Part shown: positions 9,644 through 20,512 of the stretch, one piece after another | Layout of the letters: each line of letters starts with the position of its first letter | Numbering within the stretch: the stretch's first letter is position 1 | The notes under the pieces: model-generated | Seen by the model: only the letters and a program-made list of their open reading frames with translations | Databases searched by the model: none | Told to the model about the DNA's origin: nothing | Position numbers and translations under genes: made by a program | NCBI GenBank assembly: GCA_029747585.1 | Contig: JAPEVF010000502.1 | Span: 1 to 33,132 of the forward strand | Direction: 5' to 3' | Length of the DNA: 33,132 nucleotides | Source of the DNA: Pleurotus djamor | Taxonomy: Eukaryota; Basidiomycota; Agaricomycetes; Agaricales; Pleurotaceae

Positions 9644-10127
9644 GGCGCGTCCGCGTTAGCTTGATGTAAATATTGTCGAATACTTGTTGGTGTCTGACAT
9701 ATCTCCAACCTACTCTTTGAGACTCAAGTTCCCGCCAACTCTGATACATATAATAAGTAAGGTGGTGAAATACTGAACGCCAACTTCAATCTTCAACTTC
9801 TCAATCCAGTTGGATCCACTTCGGTCCCCTGAATATGTAGGCGCTTACGCCCCTAGTACAGCATCGACTTGCTTTCGACGTTCCGCCATTCCATGTCAAC
9901 GTCAACTCCTAGTACAGCATCAACTTACCGCTCCCACAACGGAAAACGTTGGTGCCAAACGGGATTCTCCCGGGAGAATTTTCTCTGACACTTCCACTAG
10001 GGGCGACTCCCGTATCGTCTATTTCTGTTGAGCCATGAACACTATAAATCTGGTTGGCTTTGGAGCTCAGGCTAGGCATTCATCCCACTTCATCGTCTAA
10101 GACAAGCCAATTGCTAAGTACTCCTCC
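9644..10127. other. Intergenic with short repeats and a palindrome
   Basis: Contains a 19-bp imperfect direct repeat (9852-9870 and 9908-9926, core CTAGTACAGCATC) and a perfect 16-bp palindrome ATTCTCCCGGGAGAAT at 9964-9979. The promoter of the next gene lies at its right end. No gene was seen. Confidence 0.5.
10043..10049 (+). promoter_or_regulatory. TATA box of the gene at 10128
   Basis: TATAAAT lies 79-85 bp before the ATG at 10128, in line with other genes here. Confidence 0.45.
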
Positions 10128-10958
10128 ATGCCCGCAGAAGTTCTCAAGATCATCGAATCATTTTTCCTCGCTGCCCTCTCCTCGGTATCTTCCTTCGCCT
10201 CGTGGTTTGCTCTCTCTGTTACTCGCAGTTACGCTCTGAGAACGGATCGACACGCACGACGTTACGACTTCCTCAGCAAAAGGGGACACCACCGCGGGGC
10301 TAACTTCGGGTCAATTCTCTGCTTCGAAGAGAGCGATGCCTTCCTACCACCCGCCGCGATTCCGATGATTGTTTCTGGGAAACGGAGGAGAAAGCGATCT
10401 CACCGTAGGCGATCATTCTCCGCCATGCTTGACCGTCGCCTGTACATCATCGAGGAGGCTGAAGAAGAGAAAGAGGAGGTTGTCGAAGCGTTTAGTGATA
10501 CGGATAGCTCGTCATACTCTGAGTTCGTAGATTCTCTGTCTGATGAGTCGATCGGTGAATGGTCAGCTCTCGTAGGTTATGGTACGTGTGCCCTTTCCTC
10601 GATTGTAAACATGCTCTGACAACCAAATGGTCCAACAGGATCAGTACCATCTCCATCCCTTTCCGATTGCTCCACTGTCGACTCTCCGACAATCGCTACT
10701 CCTACTCCTTTGCCGAATCCAGAGGCGTACGAATACTTCCCGGTCGCAACATACGAGAAAATTCCAACCGCTGACATTCTCTTCGCGGACTCGTCCGATG
10801 TATTAGGTTTTACCGACCTGGTCGACATTAACACGCAGAAAGCCCCATGCCAGGTGTTTGCCACGGCTGATTGCCTATTCAAGGACGAATCAGCGCCCCC
10901 GGTTCCCTTCCAGTTGTACACTGACAAGCTTAGCTATAGACAAGTTTCCGTTTCATAG
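10128..10958 (+). CDS. Hypothetical protein with basic and acidic tracts
   Basis: Two exons, 10128-10581 and 10639-10958, joined by a clean intron (GTACGT ... CAACAG), giving 257 residues. Residues 8-30 are hydrophobic/amphipathic (IIESFFLAALSSVSSFASWF) and could be a membrane segment or signal anchor. A strongly basic run, GKRRRKRSHRRR, could be a nuclear signal. It is followed by an acidic stretch (EEAEEEKEEVVEAF) and a Ser/Thr/Pro-rich region. The second half has no recognised domain. A possible extra intron after SYRQ (GTTTCC donor, GGAATAG acceptor at about 10992) would extend the protein into an Arg/Pro/Thr-rich end near 11094. No family recognised. Confidence 0.5.
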
Positions 10959-11238
10959 ATTTTGCCTAGACTGATCGTTCTGTTGGAATAGCAAACCCGT
11001 TCCGAGGACTTACCACGCGGATACCGACGATACGCATCACCAACCATATCCACCGCCACTATCCCGCACCACAATGACGCGTTACCGACACATTAGACTC
11101 GGGATTCGTCCCCTCGCACTCCTCAAGTATTTATTCTACATTTATAGCACATTATCCACATTTTACACCGCGCCGTTTCTCTCGCGCTCACCTTGGTTTC
11201 TCATTAGTATATAAGGTTGCTTTTCGTACTTAGAAACC

Positions 11239-11384
11239 TCAGTAGTTTGCCACGCAAACAACTGAGGTATGATATTCACTTTACTTTACTTTACTTCGAG
11301 CTCACATGTATCTAGCTTTCATATTCTAGGTACTTAATACATTCAGTAGTTTGCCACGCAAACAACTGAGCTTTCATATTCTAG
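11239..11384. repeat. Duplicated hairpin module
   Basis: A 28-bp sequence (11239-11266) is repeated identically at 11343-11370. Each copy is nearly self-complementary: CTCAGTAGTTTGC pairs with GCAAACAACTGAG across a CAC loop, with one mismatch in 13 pairs in the first copy. A second motif, AGCTTTCATATTCTAG, also occurs twice (11314-11329 and 11369-11384), so the module looks partly duplicated in tandem. It could be a remnant of a small inverted-repeat element or a structured 3' RNA end of the upstream gene. Confidence 0.7.
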
Positions 11385-12489
11385 ATCCCTTATACGTTCT
11401 CGTTCTGTTTATCTGTTGACTTGTCCATGGCTTCTTATAGAGCTTGCAGATACTTTTGTACAATTCATTCCTCCCATGTTGTCGTACACAGTCAGACCAA
11501 ATTTTCCACGAAAGTCCGTTCTCAGAGGCTGACGAGCGCTTAACGGAATCAGCTTGCCTGGACAAGTTCTGAAGCTACTTTGTTCAAACTTTGTTCGTGA
11601 TGCGTAGGTTCGAAACTACAACTTACAAGGAACGCTCCTATCAGTCCAAGCCAGTTCAAGCTCAGCTCCGCCTCTGACTTTCTCTGGGCTCTCGGGGAAC
11701 GACACCTCAGTCCGAGTCGATTGAACTGAAAAGTCGTCGCGAGTATCGGGCCCAATCACCCTGCCGACACGCTGCACATGGACGCGATGCGTCCCAGCTT
11801 ATCTAGTAGCCATAGTGAGCAAGGTCCTTTACAGACTGGAGTCATAGCATCGTGGTTGCATGACGGACATTGTCAAATTCTATACATGATGTAGAGCCCT
11901 TGATCGCTGCGTCGACTCAACCTCTACCGGAAGCCTGCGTGGCGAGGACGTCACCGCAACCAAATACTTTTACTCTATCTTCGGGCTATCAAGCCCAGGA
12001 ACTTCCGAGTATCACTCCAGCTGTCGTTTCTCCCGTTTGATGGACCTCGAGGTCGAGCATTTTTATATCCACTCCACGCTACCTTGCACGCGCTATTAGG
12101 CCAAAGGGTAAATGACAAAACCCAAGGCGTCGCGGTGTTCATTGACCGCGAGTCGGCTCAGTGGTCTGTCAGCAATGTGCGTAAGGCTATGGCTTCGGGT
12201 CCTGACTGAACATTTTAATCATTTTCAGAAAGATGATATCTTACCGCATTTAATAGCTACCAACTTCATTTGGTGGTCAGCCAGCTGGGGAACAACCCCT
12301 GCTCTGCGATAGCGAAGAACACCCATGGGTCACATCGCGAACGGATGGATTCATCAACAACTCGGCCAATACGTGTTTCAGACCCTTCCGCTTCGTCCAA
12401 TTACTTCTCAGTACGTTGGTCATGAAGATGCGCCCACGGTACCACCAGCCCGTCCTATTCTAAGCTCGTTTGCAGTGTTGTTCCCCAAA

Positions 12490-12504
12490 CGTCCGAATCG
12501 GACG
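12490..12504. promoter_or_regulatory. Inverted repeat CGTCCGA-A-TCGGACG in SDR promoter
   Basis: A perfect 7-bp inverted repeat with a one-base spacer, containing CCG-N3-CGG, lies just upstream of the TATA box of the first SDR gene. CGG/CCG triplet pairs are typical targets of fungal Zn2Cys6 factors. CGGACGCG also occurs at 32644-32651 upstream of the fifth SDR copy. Function is inferred only. Confidence 0.3.
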
Positions 12505-12516
12505 CGAAGTTCTGGG

Positions 12517-12524
12517 TATATAAA
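12517..12524 (+). promoter_or_regulatory. TATA box of SDR copy 1
   Basis: TATATAAA lies about 66-73 bp before the ATG at 12590. Confidence 0.55.
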
Positions 12525-12589
12525 CCACGTCTCTGAGTCTTGTGGTATCCCAGAAGACTCTCGAACAACATCTACTTATCAAGATAAAC

Positions 12590-13675
12590 ATGTCCCGAGT
12601 TTGGTTCGGTGAGCAATGCTGGATTAGTCGATTTCTTCATATCTGACCGGGTCCCTTCGATTTAGTTACTGGTGCATCCCAGGGCTTTGGAAAGCCGGCC
12701 GTAGAAGAGGCACTAAGCCGCGGTGACCTTGTTGTCGCAGCAGTCCGCAACACCAGCTCACTGGACGACCTTGCTGCGAAGCACTCCAGCGACAAGCTCC
12801 TCATTGTCAAGTGTGATGTGACGAAGCTGCACGATATCACATCAGCTTTCGATCTCGCCTACGAGAAATTTGGTCGCGTCGATGTTGTTTTCAACCACGC
12901 TGGTACAACCATCTTCTCCGAGGCTGAAACTGAGCAGGAGGAGTTGGCGAGGAACTTGTTTGAGGTCAATTTCTGGGGCGCTGTATATGTCATGAAGGAG
13001 GCTGTTAAAGCGTTCAGGGAGAGAAACGCTCCTGGTTCTGGAGGAAGGTTGTTGAATATGAGCTCGGCGGCTGGGTTTGCTGCCACTCCCGGGGCAGCGT
13101 ACTACACGGCCAGGTGAGTTTTAACTTTACTCACATACACTGAAGTACTCACATTGTGGTGAATATCTAGTAAACATGGTAAACGGAATACGCTTATTAG
13201 CATGTCGAGTCGCTCAAAGAAAACGAGCATTTAGCACTAGAAGGGTTCGCCGAAACTTTGGCCAAAGAACTTGATCCTGCCTGGAACATAAAGGTGTTTC
13301 GTTTTGAAGTTTGCTTTTCAAATGACACTCAAGAAAATTGTATAGATCACCAACATCGAACCTGGTGCGTTCAAAACTGGGTCGCATGGTGTCAGGATTC
13401 CCCTCCTCGATGTCCACCCCGCGTACACAAACCCCCAGCTCGCATCCAATATCATCAGGATGGTGTTTGGAAAGGATAGTACGATCAAGATTCCGTTTGG
13501 CGATCCGAAGAAAGCCGTTGAGAAGATGTACGAGGTTAGCCAATTGGAATCGCCGCCTATGTGGTTGCCCTTAGGTAAGGACGCGACAGGCAGAGTCTTG
13601 GATTATGTCGCAGAAGTCGAGAAGGTGGTTAAGCAGTATGAAAGTTGGTCGGATAGCTTATTGCTTGAGGAGTAG
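12590..13675 (+). CDS. Short-chain dehydrogenase/reductase, copy 1
   Basis: Five exons: 12590-12608, 12666-13113, 13171-13178, 13235-13293 and 13346-13675, giving 287 residues. The classical SDR signature is complete: VTGASQGFG at 7-15 (nucleotide binding), CDV at 56-58, NHAG at 83-86 (usually NNAG), Ser140 in MSSAAG and the YTASK box with Tyr153 and Lys157. The protein is a cytosolic NAD(P)-dependent oxidoreductase; the substrate is not readable from sequence. The third exon is only 8 nt and supplies the end of Ser156, Lys157, His158 and the first base of the next codon. Its gene structure is shared by the copies at 18940-20024 and 22617-23730. A TATA box is present. Confidence 0.85.
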
Positions 13676-16036
13676 ATCGCGTCGGACGACGATCTTTGAA
13701 TTCGGAATCATGGATTCAGAATTGGTTACTAGTCAAGGGTGTGCACCTTGTTTCCAGCCATAAGGCAAGAAATTCCAAGTTTGAAAGGTCTCCTAGAGAT
13801 TTAGATTGATTCCTCGGCTCGACATGAGACCGTGACGCAGACTAGGAATGGCACACGAAAGAACTGGAACTGCGCTTGGATTTGGGTGTCTGACACGATG
13901 GTCAGGTGTCTTCAAGTTGATTCTTTCATTACTTCGTGATGCTACGCGGCCCTACGGTCTTAGGAGTGGGTTACACGAGGCTAACTTTGACCTGATCTTA
14001 TGATACCCTCGAGACCTGTCTGGGGTAGATAAGCCTTGAAGCTTGATGCTTGGGGTAAAACAGGACTGGCATGAGAATTTCGGAGAGCGTGTCATAGACG
14101 CATTGATGAAGAGTGTTATTGGCGTGTCAGCGGATGAATTGAAGGAATGTTCTTTGTTTTCTACCAAGGAGCGTCTGATTTCCAGGAATAAGACGTTGTC
14201 GCCATCAACTTTGTGGGCGTTGATAAAAGGGTCGGCGAGAGCAATGAAGAAAAAACAAAGTCTGTGGGCGCTTTACCGTTTTGGGAAGGAAGCCTCCAAC
14301 TTTCGGGATCCCCCTTTCCTTTTTTGGCGACGGAGGAAAAGAAGTGCAACGGCGATGAGCGTAATTTATAAAGGCCCTTGCCATCCCTCATCGACGTCCC
14401 TCACCCCCCGCCCTTCCTCATTTTCGACCACCACCACCACCACCATCACCGTGCCCAGCACGCGTCGCACTCGAGCTCATCGTCATCGGCGACGACCAAG
14501 TGGGTCTGTAGAAAGGTGCGCTCCCGAGCTCGTTGCCACCACCGATCCACGCTAACGGATGCTTCATGTCCGCCTGATCTCTACCTATTCGCCTCACGAA
14601 ATCGTCTATATGATTCATTATAAAGCACCAACCAGGGCATCGCCTCTTCAGAGCTCCATTCTCCATTCCTTTCGCTACCGCAATCCCCCACCGCTTCGGG
14701 ACAGCTCCTCCTCGTTCCACGACAAATACTCTTGTTTCTCGGTTCGAGGCCAGAGATTAACTTGCGGGTATCCATTCGGATTTGACTCGTAACCTCATAC
14801 TACTGGACACCTGAAACGCCTACACGCCTGCGGTCCAACCCCAAAACAGTCTACATACACCGCCTTACCCTCCTTGGTCTGACCCGCCCGTTCCACATAC
14901 GTTCATAACGGGACCCTCTGTATCAAGCACTTTTGTCCACTTGGCAACAATAACTACCTCGGACTCGTCCTGGACGCAATTGACAAAAGGGCTCTGACAA
15001 TTACAGCAACTCGAAGTAGCAGCCAATTATATCTTGCGTCACAAAACAAGCCGCTATTCTCTTCACCGTCCATTCCATTCCACAACACAAATCTTTTCCT
15101 AAGTTCTCGGTTGCGACATCGGTTATTCTCACCGAAGCATCAAAACCTGATATTTGAATTTGAAAGCGAAATCCTGTCTTCCTCAGGCGCGCATTTATAA
15201 GTGACCAAGCGCGACTGAGAAGGTATCTCTCTTCCTCTCCCCCTTGCCGACGCGCTCTCCGAATTCCCTCCAGGGCGCCTAGACTCTTGAAGTCACGTCC
15301 ATCCGTTGCTACTTCAACCAACAACGACGACACCAACGCCGCTCCAGCTGATTCGAAAGTGGCCTATTTCCGCATACCCCCACCCACACATCAATTGATC
15401 ATCACCCTCCTGCGTCCATAGAAGCGCACAACGCACCGCTATTTGGAGGCTCGCGCAATAGTTTCCATTTCATCTCCTCAGCCTCCGAGTTTCGCACAGG
15501 AGAAACTCTCCCTCGTCCTCCACAGGCTCTCAGAATACGTGCAACGGTCCGCTCTGTTACGCCTTCACCTCAACGATAAATTCACGAACCATTTAATTAA
15601 TTGAGCCATTACGTAGGTGAGTAAACACTCTGATGAAGCTTGTGAAGTTTCTTCCGTTCTGTTCCTCTGCCAAATTCTAAAGCAATCCTACCGGGCCTTG
15701 GATTCGGCCGGAGAATCTTATTGCGTTCTAGCTCCATCCCGCCTGTGCTTTTGGGGTGTCATACGCAATATTTATGCGTATGCTTTGACTTTTGTATATC
15801 ATACAAAATGAACCATTTCCTTCTTCCTTTTTACAACCTTCACCTTGTGCGACATGCAAACGTATTCTCTCCACAATTTACCTTCCTCGTGTCCAGCTGT
15901 TTGGCTTCGTATCGGATTTTCTTTTATACGAGTGCTCACCCGTGTTCTTCCCTCCAGGCCAAACCCTAAACCATTCAGCTCCGCATTCCTCGTTGATTAC
16001 AACAAACGATTTTGAATCATCCAAACACCCGATATA
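13676..16036. other. Spacer and long pyrimidine-rich leader of the F-box gene
   Basis: The left part (to about 14360) is featureless. From a TATA-like element at 14367-14372 onward the plus strand is rich in C/T, with a (CCA)n tract at 14427-14450 and many short frames, as in a long 5' leader. A candidate leader intron runs from 15617 (GTGAGT) to 15957 (CCTCCAG). The frame 14043-14555 has no recognisable domain and becomes low-complexity, so it is not annotated as a gene. Confidence 0.45.
14367..14372 (+). promoter_or_regulatory. TATA-like element, possible F-box gene promoter
   Basis: TATAAA in the context TTTATAAAGG is followed by a long C/T-rich stretch that continues to the F-box gene start 1.66 kb away. 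Assignment to that gene is inference. Confidence 0.3.
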
Positions 16037-18457
16037 ATGAAGCCAGCCACTATCAGCGGGTCATCGCACACGGAACACCTCGTCAGAGATGGAGCGGCGA
16101 CCATTGGCCTTGGGTTCAAAGAACAACATATTAAAGGCAAGGGGAAAGCCAGAGAGGAGAACGAGGATATCTCGTCATCCGCAACTTACTCTTCGCCACC
16201 TTGGTCTACGCTGTCGCCTCCCCCTTCACTCGTGTCCCCTTCCACCACGATCCCACCCACTCATCCGCTAGCCTCGATGCCTTCAATCTCTACTATGAAG
16301 ACGCCGCCAGCAACGCCAACGATAAATGATCTGCCCGAAGAACTCCTCGAAAGGATACTGGAACTTTGTGTAGCCAGTCCGCCTTTCATGCCTGCTCGAC
16401 CAGAATGGCACCAATATTCGCAAGCGGGACTTCGAGAGGGTCGGGGAGTCGAGGTCAAGGAGAAGGAGAAGGACAGGGAAGGTGCAGCTATCGGAGGATC
16501 GTTACCTGCTCGGTCGAAGACTATGCCGACAATTCCTATTTCACCGCAGCCTTCCACCCCGACAACATCGACGACGATGAGGCCAACATCGCCTGTCATT
16601 CGCACCCGATTGGCTCCATTGCTCGTCAACAAACGTTTCAACCGGATCGGGACGCCCTTGTTCTATGGGACTGTACTCGTCCGGAGTGAGGCCCAAGCAA
16701 AGGCTCTGGGCAATGTTCTTTGGGCTTCCTCATCCACCAACACTAATGGGTCCTCACTCACCGCCCTCAAACCGTTCAATCAGGATTTGGGACGATTCAT
16801 CCAGACCTTGATCCTTGCTGGAAGTTGGGAAGAAGAAGCTGGGTATGTTGTAGGCGCTTGTGTGGAGTATGGGTCGTTGAGAAGATTAGACTTGACCGTG
16901 ACAAATTCACCCGCCACACCTGCTGCCGGTATATCGAAGAAGTCGGATCAACAAGATGCTTGGGCTTTTGTATCTCTCCGTCAAGCAAACCCGTTGCTTG
17001 ATGTGCTGCCCAAGTTGAGCGGCGTGAAGCATTTGACCTTGAGGAAAGGAGGCGGGACCACCTATTTGACGCAGAAAAGAGTAGGGGATGTCGTAAGGAG
17101 CGTTGCGAGAGGTATCCGGTCGTGGAAAGAGTTGGTCAGTCTGGCTTTCATTTCCCCTTCGTTGAAGTATTCACTTTTTATCTAGGAAACGGTCTATGTC
17201 GCTTTCAAGATGTCAGATGATTCATTGGGAACGACGGCTGCCCCNTCGGGCGCTCTCACTGCTGCTGCCCTTCCTCCCCCTGCTCCCGTCGTTGCCGCTG
17301 TCCCTCCGACGTCACCTCGCCCCAACGCCATAATTCCGAGCGGACGCGGTCAAGGACAAAGGTCAAACTCTACGCCCTCCAGGTACACAGGAGTTGGCTC
17401 TGGGCGGGTTTTACCGATGATTCGCACCACGGACGCTCAGTCTTCATCAGCCTCGTCTTCATTGCTAAGTCTCGCATCTCAAGCGATGACCACTCCATCG
17501 CCATGCACCACTACCGCAGGTCCGATGAAGACAACGGTTAGCGTCATTATGGAGGGTGAAACCATGGCCCCTTCGCCATCGCCATTTGGCACGTCAGCCT
17601 TTCCTATTCGCAATGAATCTGCATTGGATTCACCTACGTCACCTGGCCTCTCAGAGATGGGCAACCGGACGGAGCAGTTGTTGATGGAGCTGCCTAGGGA
17701 ACTTGATACAGCTGGGCCTTGTACTGTCCTTGCTTGGGCGCTGGCAAATTGTGTTTCCAACAAGCTGCACACTGTTGCCACACATACGCCTTCCGTGTGG
17801 AATGGTGTTCTTGTTAGGATCGTCGAGGGGCGGGAGAGATATCTGGCTTCGCTGCAACAAGGCGACATCGAATTGGATGGCAGCGTGGTTGAGGGCGGGT
17901 GGAAGAGGGTCGTGTTGGTCGATCAGGGGATGTTTGGCGGGATGGATGATTTCGATTTGTTAGGGAAAGCCTTCGGCGCTGGCGGAGATGTTTCCGATGA
18001 AGAGGAGGAAGTTGAGGGAGAGTGTGTTGGGTTTGGCAAGGATACCTTCGCGATGCCATCCCCCGGTATCCGGTCGCCTTGGGGCTTCATGTCCCCAACT
18101 CCCAATTCACCAATGATGCCCATCAGCCCGATGACGCCAATGTCACCCATGATGTCGGGCTGGCCTGCGACACCTCGTACGCCTGGCTTCGGAGGAGCTG
18201 GGGGTAGGGGTGGTCTTTTTAGACATGGAGCCAAGGATCATCCTAAATTGGCGGGGCTGATTAGGAAGGGCGACTTGGCGATGAGTAGACTCGGTGCTAG
18301 GCGCGATGGAGCTGGTGTCGCTGGGGCTACCATGCGTGGTTGTGATTCGCCTGGCCGAGGACCGCCTGTGTACACGCAAAGCGGTGGTGGGCTGAACATC
18401 AGCATGAGGACGAGAGCGTACACCATGGGCAGCACCAGCAGTGGTGTTAGTGGATGA
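16037..18457 (+). CDS. F-box-like protein with split F-box and Pro/Ser-rich tail
   Basis: Two exons, 16037-17134 and 17186-18457, joined in frame (WKEL to ETVYVAFK) by a 51-nt intron, giving 789 residues. Residues 97-111 (NDLPEELLERILELC) are a good first half of an F-box. The usual continuation (RLAPLLVNKRFNRIGTPLFY, residues 191-210) comes only after an insertion of about 75 charged and Ser/Thr/Pro-rich residues. A leucine-rich middle follows (SLRRLDLTV, LSGVKHLTLRKG). The second exon is low-complexity, with an acidic patch (DVSDEEEEVEGE) and repeated SPM/TPM units. F-box proteins link substrates to Skp1-Cul1 ubiquitin ligases; the substrate is unknown. One proline codon contains an N (17245). 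Confidence 0.65.
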
Positions 18458-18939
18458 ATGATGTCTTTCCACTCGTTTCTTGAAATTTTCTGCGCTTTGC
18501 AGAGACCTTTCATTGTCATGATTTTTCATTGGGACTATTGGCTTTGGGCATTCGGTCACANTTTTTTTTATTATTTACCTCTTGCATCTTGGACGCTTCT
18601 TTTTACTTGGATAGATACCCTCAATACCCCTCAATCCTTCAACCCTGTCTCATACTACATATATATCCTCAACCTACACTCGCATTCATTCATACTTCAC
18701 TCATTCACGTTCACGTCTATGCCTTTCATGTCCACCCATGGTCCCACTTATACGAGAGCAATTATCGCATCCTTATAACAAATGTAGTCATTCTTAGAGG
18801 ACCATCCACTAGGCCAAAAGGTCTGCTTTTTCGAAAGGCGACCTCAAATCAACTAATGGCCAACCGGTCAAGCGATGGGATTACGATTTGCCCATCTTCG
18901 TGATTTGAATTGTATTAGGCTCGGAACGAAAGAGCAATG
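18458..18939. other. Convergent intergenic region
   Basis: 3' ends of the F-box gene (plus) and SDR copy 2 (minus) face each other here. Plus-strand frames in this stretch are T-rich and look like 3' UTR. No repeat or RNA gene was seen. Confidence 0.5.
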
Positions 18940-20024
18940 CTACTCTTCAAGCCCTAAATCATCCGACCAGCTCGAATACAACTTCATGACCGCCTGAAGC
19001 TCAGACAAGTGGTCAGAAATCCATTCAATCGAATCCTTTCCTAGCGGCAACCACCTGGGCGGTTCTTCAAGCGTACTGAGGTCATACACTTTCTCCATCG
19101 CCTTCTTCGGATCACCGAACGAGATGTCAGTAATTGTCTTGGTGAATACGTTCCTCGTGTGAACGGACGGAAGACTGGGGTTCGTATACGCTGGATGGGT
19201 TTCTAGTATAGGTACCCTGGAATGGTGAACTCCTGTTTTGAAGGCACCGAACTCAACGTTGGTAATCTAGAGGGGGAATTAATTGACGGTTATTCGTTTG
19301 ATACGTTTTGAAAATAACTACCTTGATGTTCCAAGCTGGATCAAGTTCTTTGGCCAATGTCTGCGCGAATCCTTCGAACGCTAAAGCAAATCACAGCCAT
19401 ACGTAAGCAGATCAACATGACGGTTGGGTAGTTGGCTTGCTTACCATGTTTGCTACGTGAAAAAGACTTGATGAAATCGGTTCAAAAGGTAAATGACTGA
19501 TGAAGTTCACCTGGCATTGTAGTGCCAACCTAGGGGAATGGCGACCAGACCACCAGCAGAACTACTATTCAGTAACCGCCCGCCAACTCCAGGTGGATTC
19601 CTCTCGCGAAACGACTTGACAGCCTCCTTCATGACATTCCCCGCGCCCCAGAAGTTCACTTCAAACACTTTCTTCGCCATTTCTTCTTGTTCTGTTTCGG
19701 CCTCAGCGAAGACAGCGATCCCAGCATTGTTGAAAACGACGTCGATACGTCCAAATTTTGCGTAAGCGACGTTGAAAGCGGATTTGATGTCTTCGCGGTT
19801 CGTTACGTCGCATGGAACAACAAGTAACTCTTCGGAAGAATGTTTGGAGGCAAGGTCGCCCAAGGAACTGGGTGTTCGGACAGCGGCGACGACGATTTCA
19901 CCATGGCTAAGAACTGTCTCGGTAGCCGTCCGTCCGAACCCCATAGAAGCACCAGTAACTGAGGAAGGTTAAGCAAGCCGCCGTCGTACTGACTAGAGGA
20001 CATACTTAACCACACTCGAGCCAT
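18940..20024 (-). CDS. Short-chain dehydrogenase/reductase, copy 2
   Basis: Minus strand, five exons: 20006-20024, 19511-19958, 19445-19452, 19322-19380 and 18940-19266, giving 286 residues. It starts MARVWLITGASMGFG (nucleotide-binding motif) and carries CDV, a standard NNAG, Ser140 in SSSAGG, and Tyr153-N-A-S-Lys157. The first four exon lengths (19, 448, 8, 59 nt) are identical to copy 1; only the last differs (327 against 330 nt). The C-terminal parts share HPAYTNP, FGDPKKA and WLPLGKD, so these are recent paralogs. They lie in opposite orientation with the F-box gene between them. Substrate unknown; expected to be a cytosolic NAD(P)-dependent oxidoreductase. Confidence 0.85.
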
Positions 20025-20512
20025 GGATGTTGAAAAGATCGATACTAGTGGCTTGAACCAAAGGTGTGTCTGATTGAGCCTGATTATCGTCCGTACACCT
20101 TGTCGCTTTTATAAGTGGATACTGAGTTACAATTGGGTGTAGACGGACCGTTTTAGTTATTCTGTGTGACAAACTCCTGATTTGTGGCATTCAAGAGTTA
20201 CTGAGATGCTTTTCCTGGAACAAATGCATGAATTTGTGCTGAAATACACACGCTGCGACACCCCGTATGCGAGTCGGAGATGTCAAGAATTCCATCGTTG
20301 GCTAAATTTCTAGCGATGGCGGCCTCGAATTTGATGCCAAGGTATTCAACCACAGTAATTCCTATTTACCTATCCACCTATCGAGAGCTGCTTTTCGGAG
20401 ACTGTTTCGTTCCCAGCCATGACTCAGACTCAGAGTCCCCCAGAGTTCATATTCGCACGCCGGAGTGCAATCGTGCCCTGCACGGCCGCATCTCTTCTTT
20501 CTATCGCTCACC
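20025..20512. other. Divergent intergenic region
   Basis: Shared upstream region of SDR copy 2 (minus) and the REase-like gene at 20513 (plus). It contains the minus-strand TATA box. No other feature was seen. Confidence 0.45.
20106..20113 (-). promoter_or_regulatory. TATA box of SDR copy 2
   Basis: TATAAAAG on the minus strand lies about 82-89 bp before the ATG at 20024. Confidence 0.5.

Larger units (their letters stand above)
10959..12589. other. Gene-poor stretch with duplicated hairpin
   Basis: About 1.6 kb without a supportable gene. It holds the hairpin repeats at 11239-11384, a short (TTTAC)n-like run near 11279-11295, and the SDR promoter at its right end. Short frames at 11374-11755 (minus) and 12112-12612 (plus) lack splice continuity and domains. 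Confidence 0.5.

Noticed and set aside
11374..11755. Minus-strand frames in the gene-poor stretch
   Set aside because: Short, no splice continuity, no family features.
14427..14450. (CCA)n tract as a special repeat
   Set aside because: A simple trinucleotide run within C/T-rich sequence; nothing suggests function.
14043..14555. 170-residue plus-strand frame
   Set aside because: No domain or splice context; the second half is translated (CCA)n low complexity and lies in the likely leader region of the F-box gene.
17814..18559. Several minus-strand frames opposite the F-box gene second exon
   Set aside because: They are antisense of low-complexity coding sequence, with no domain or start context of their own.
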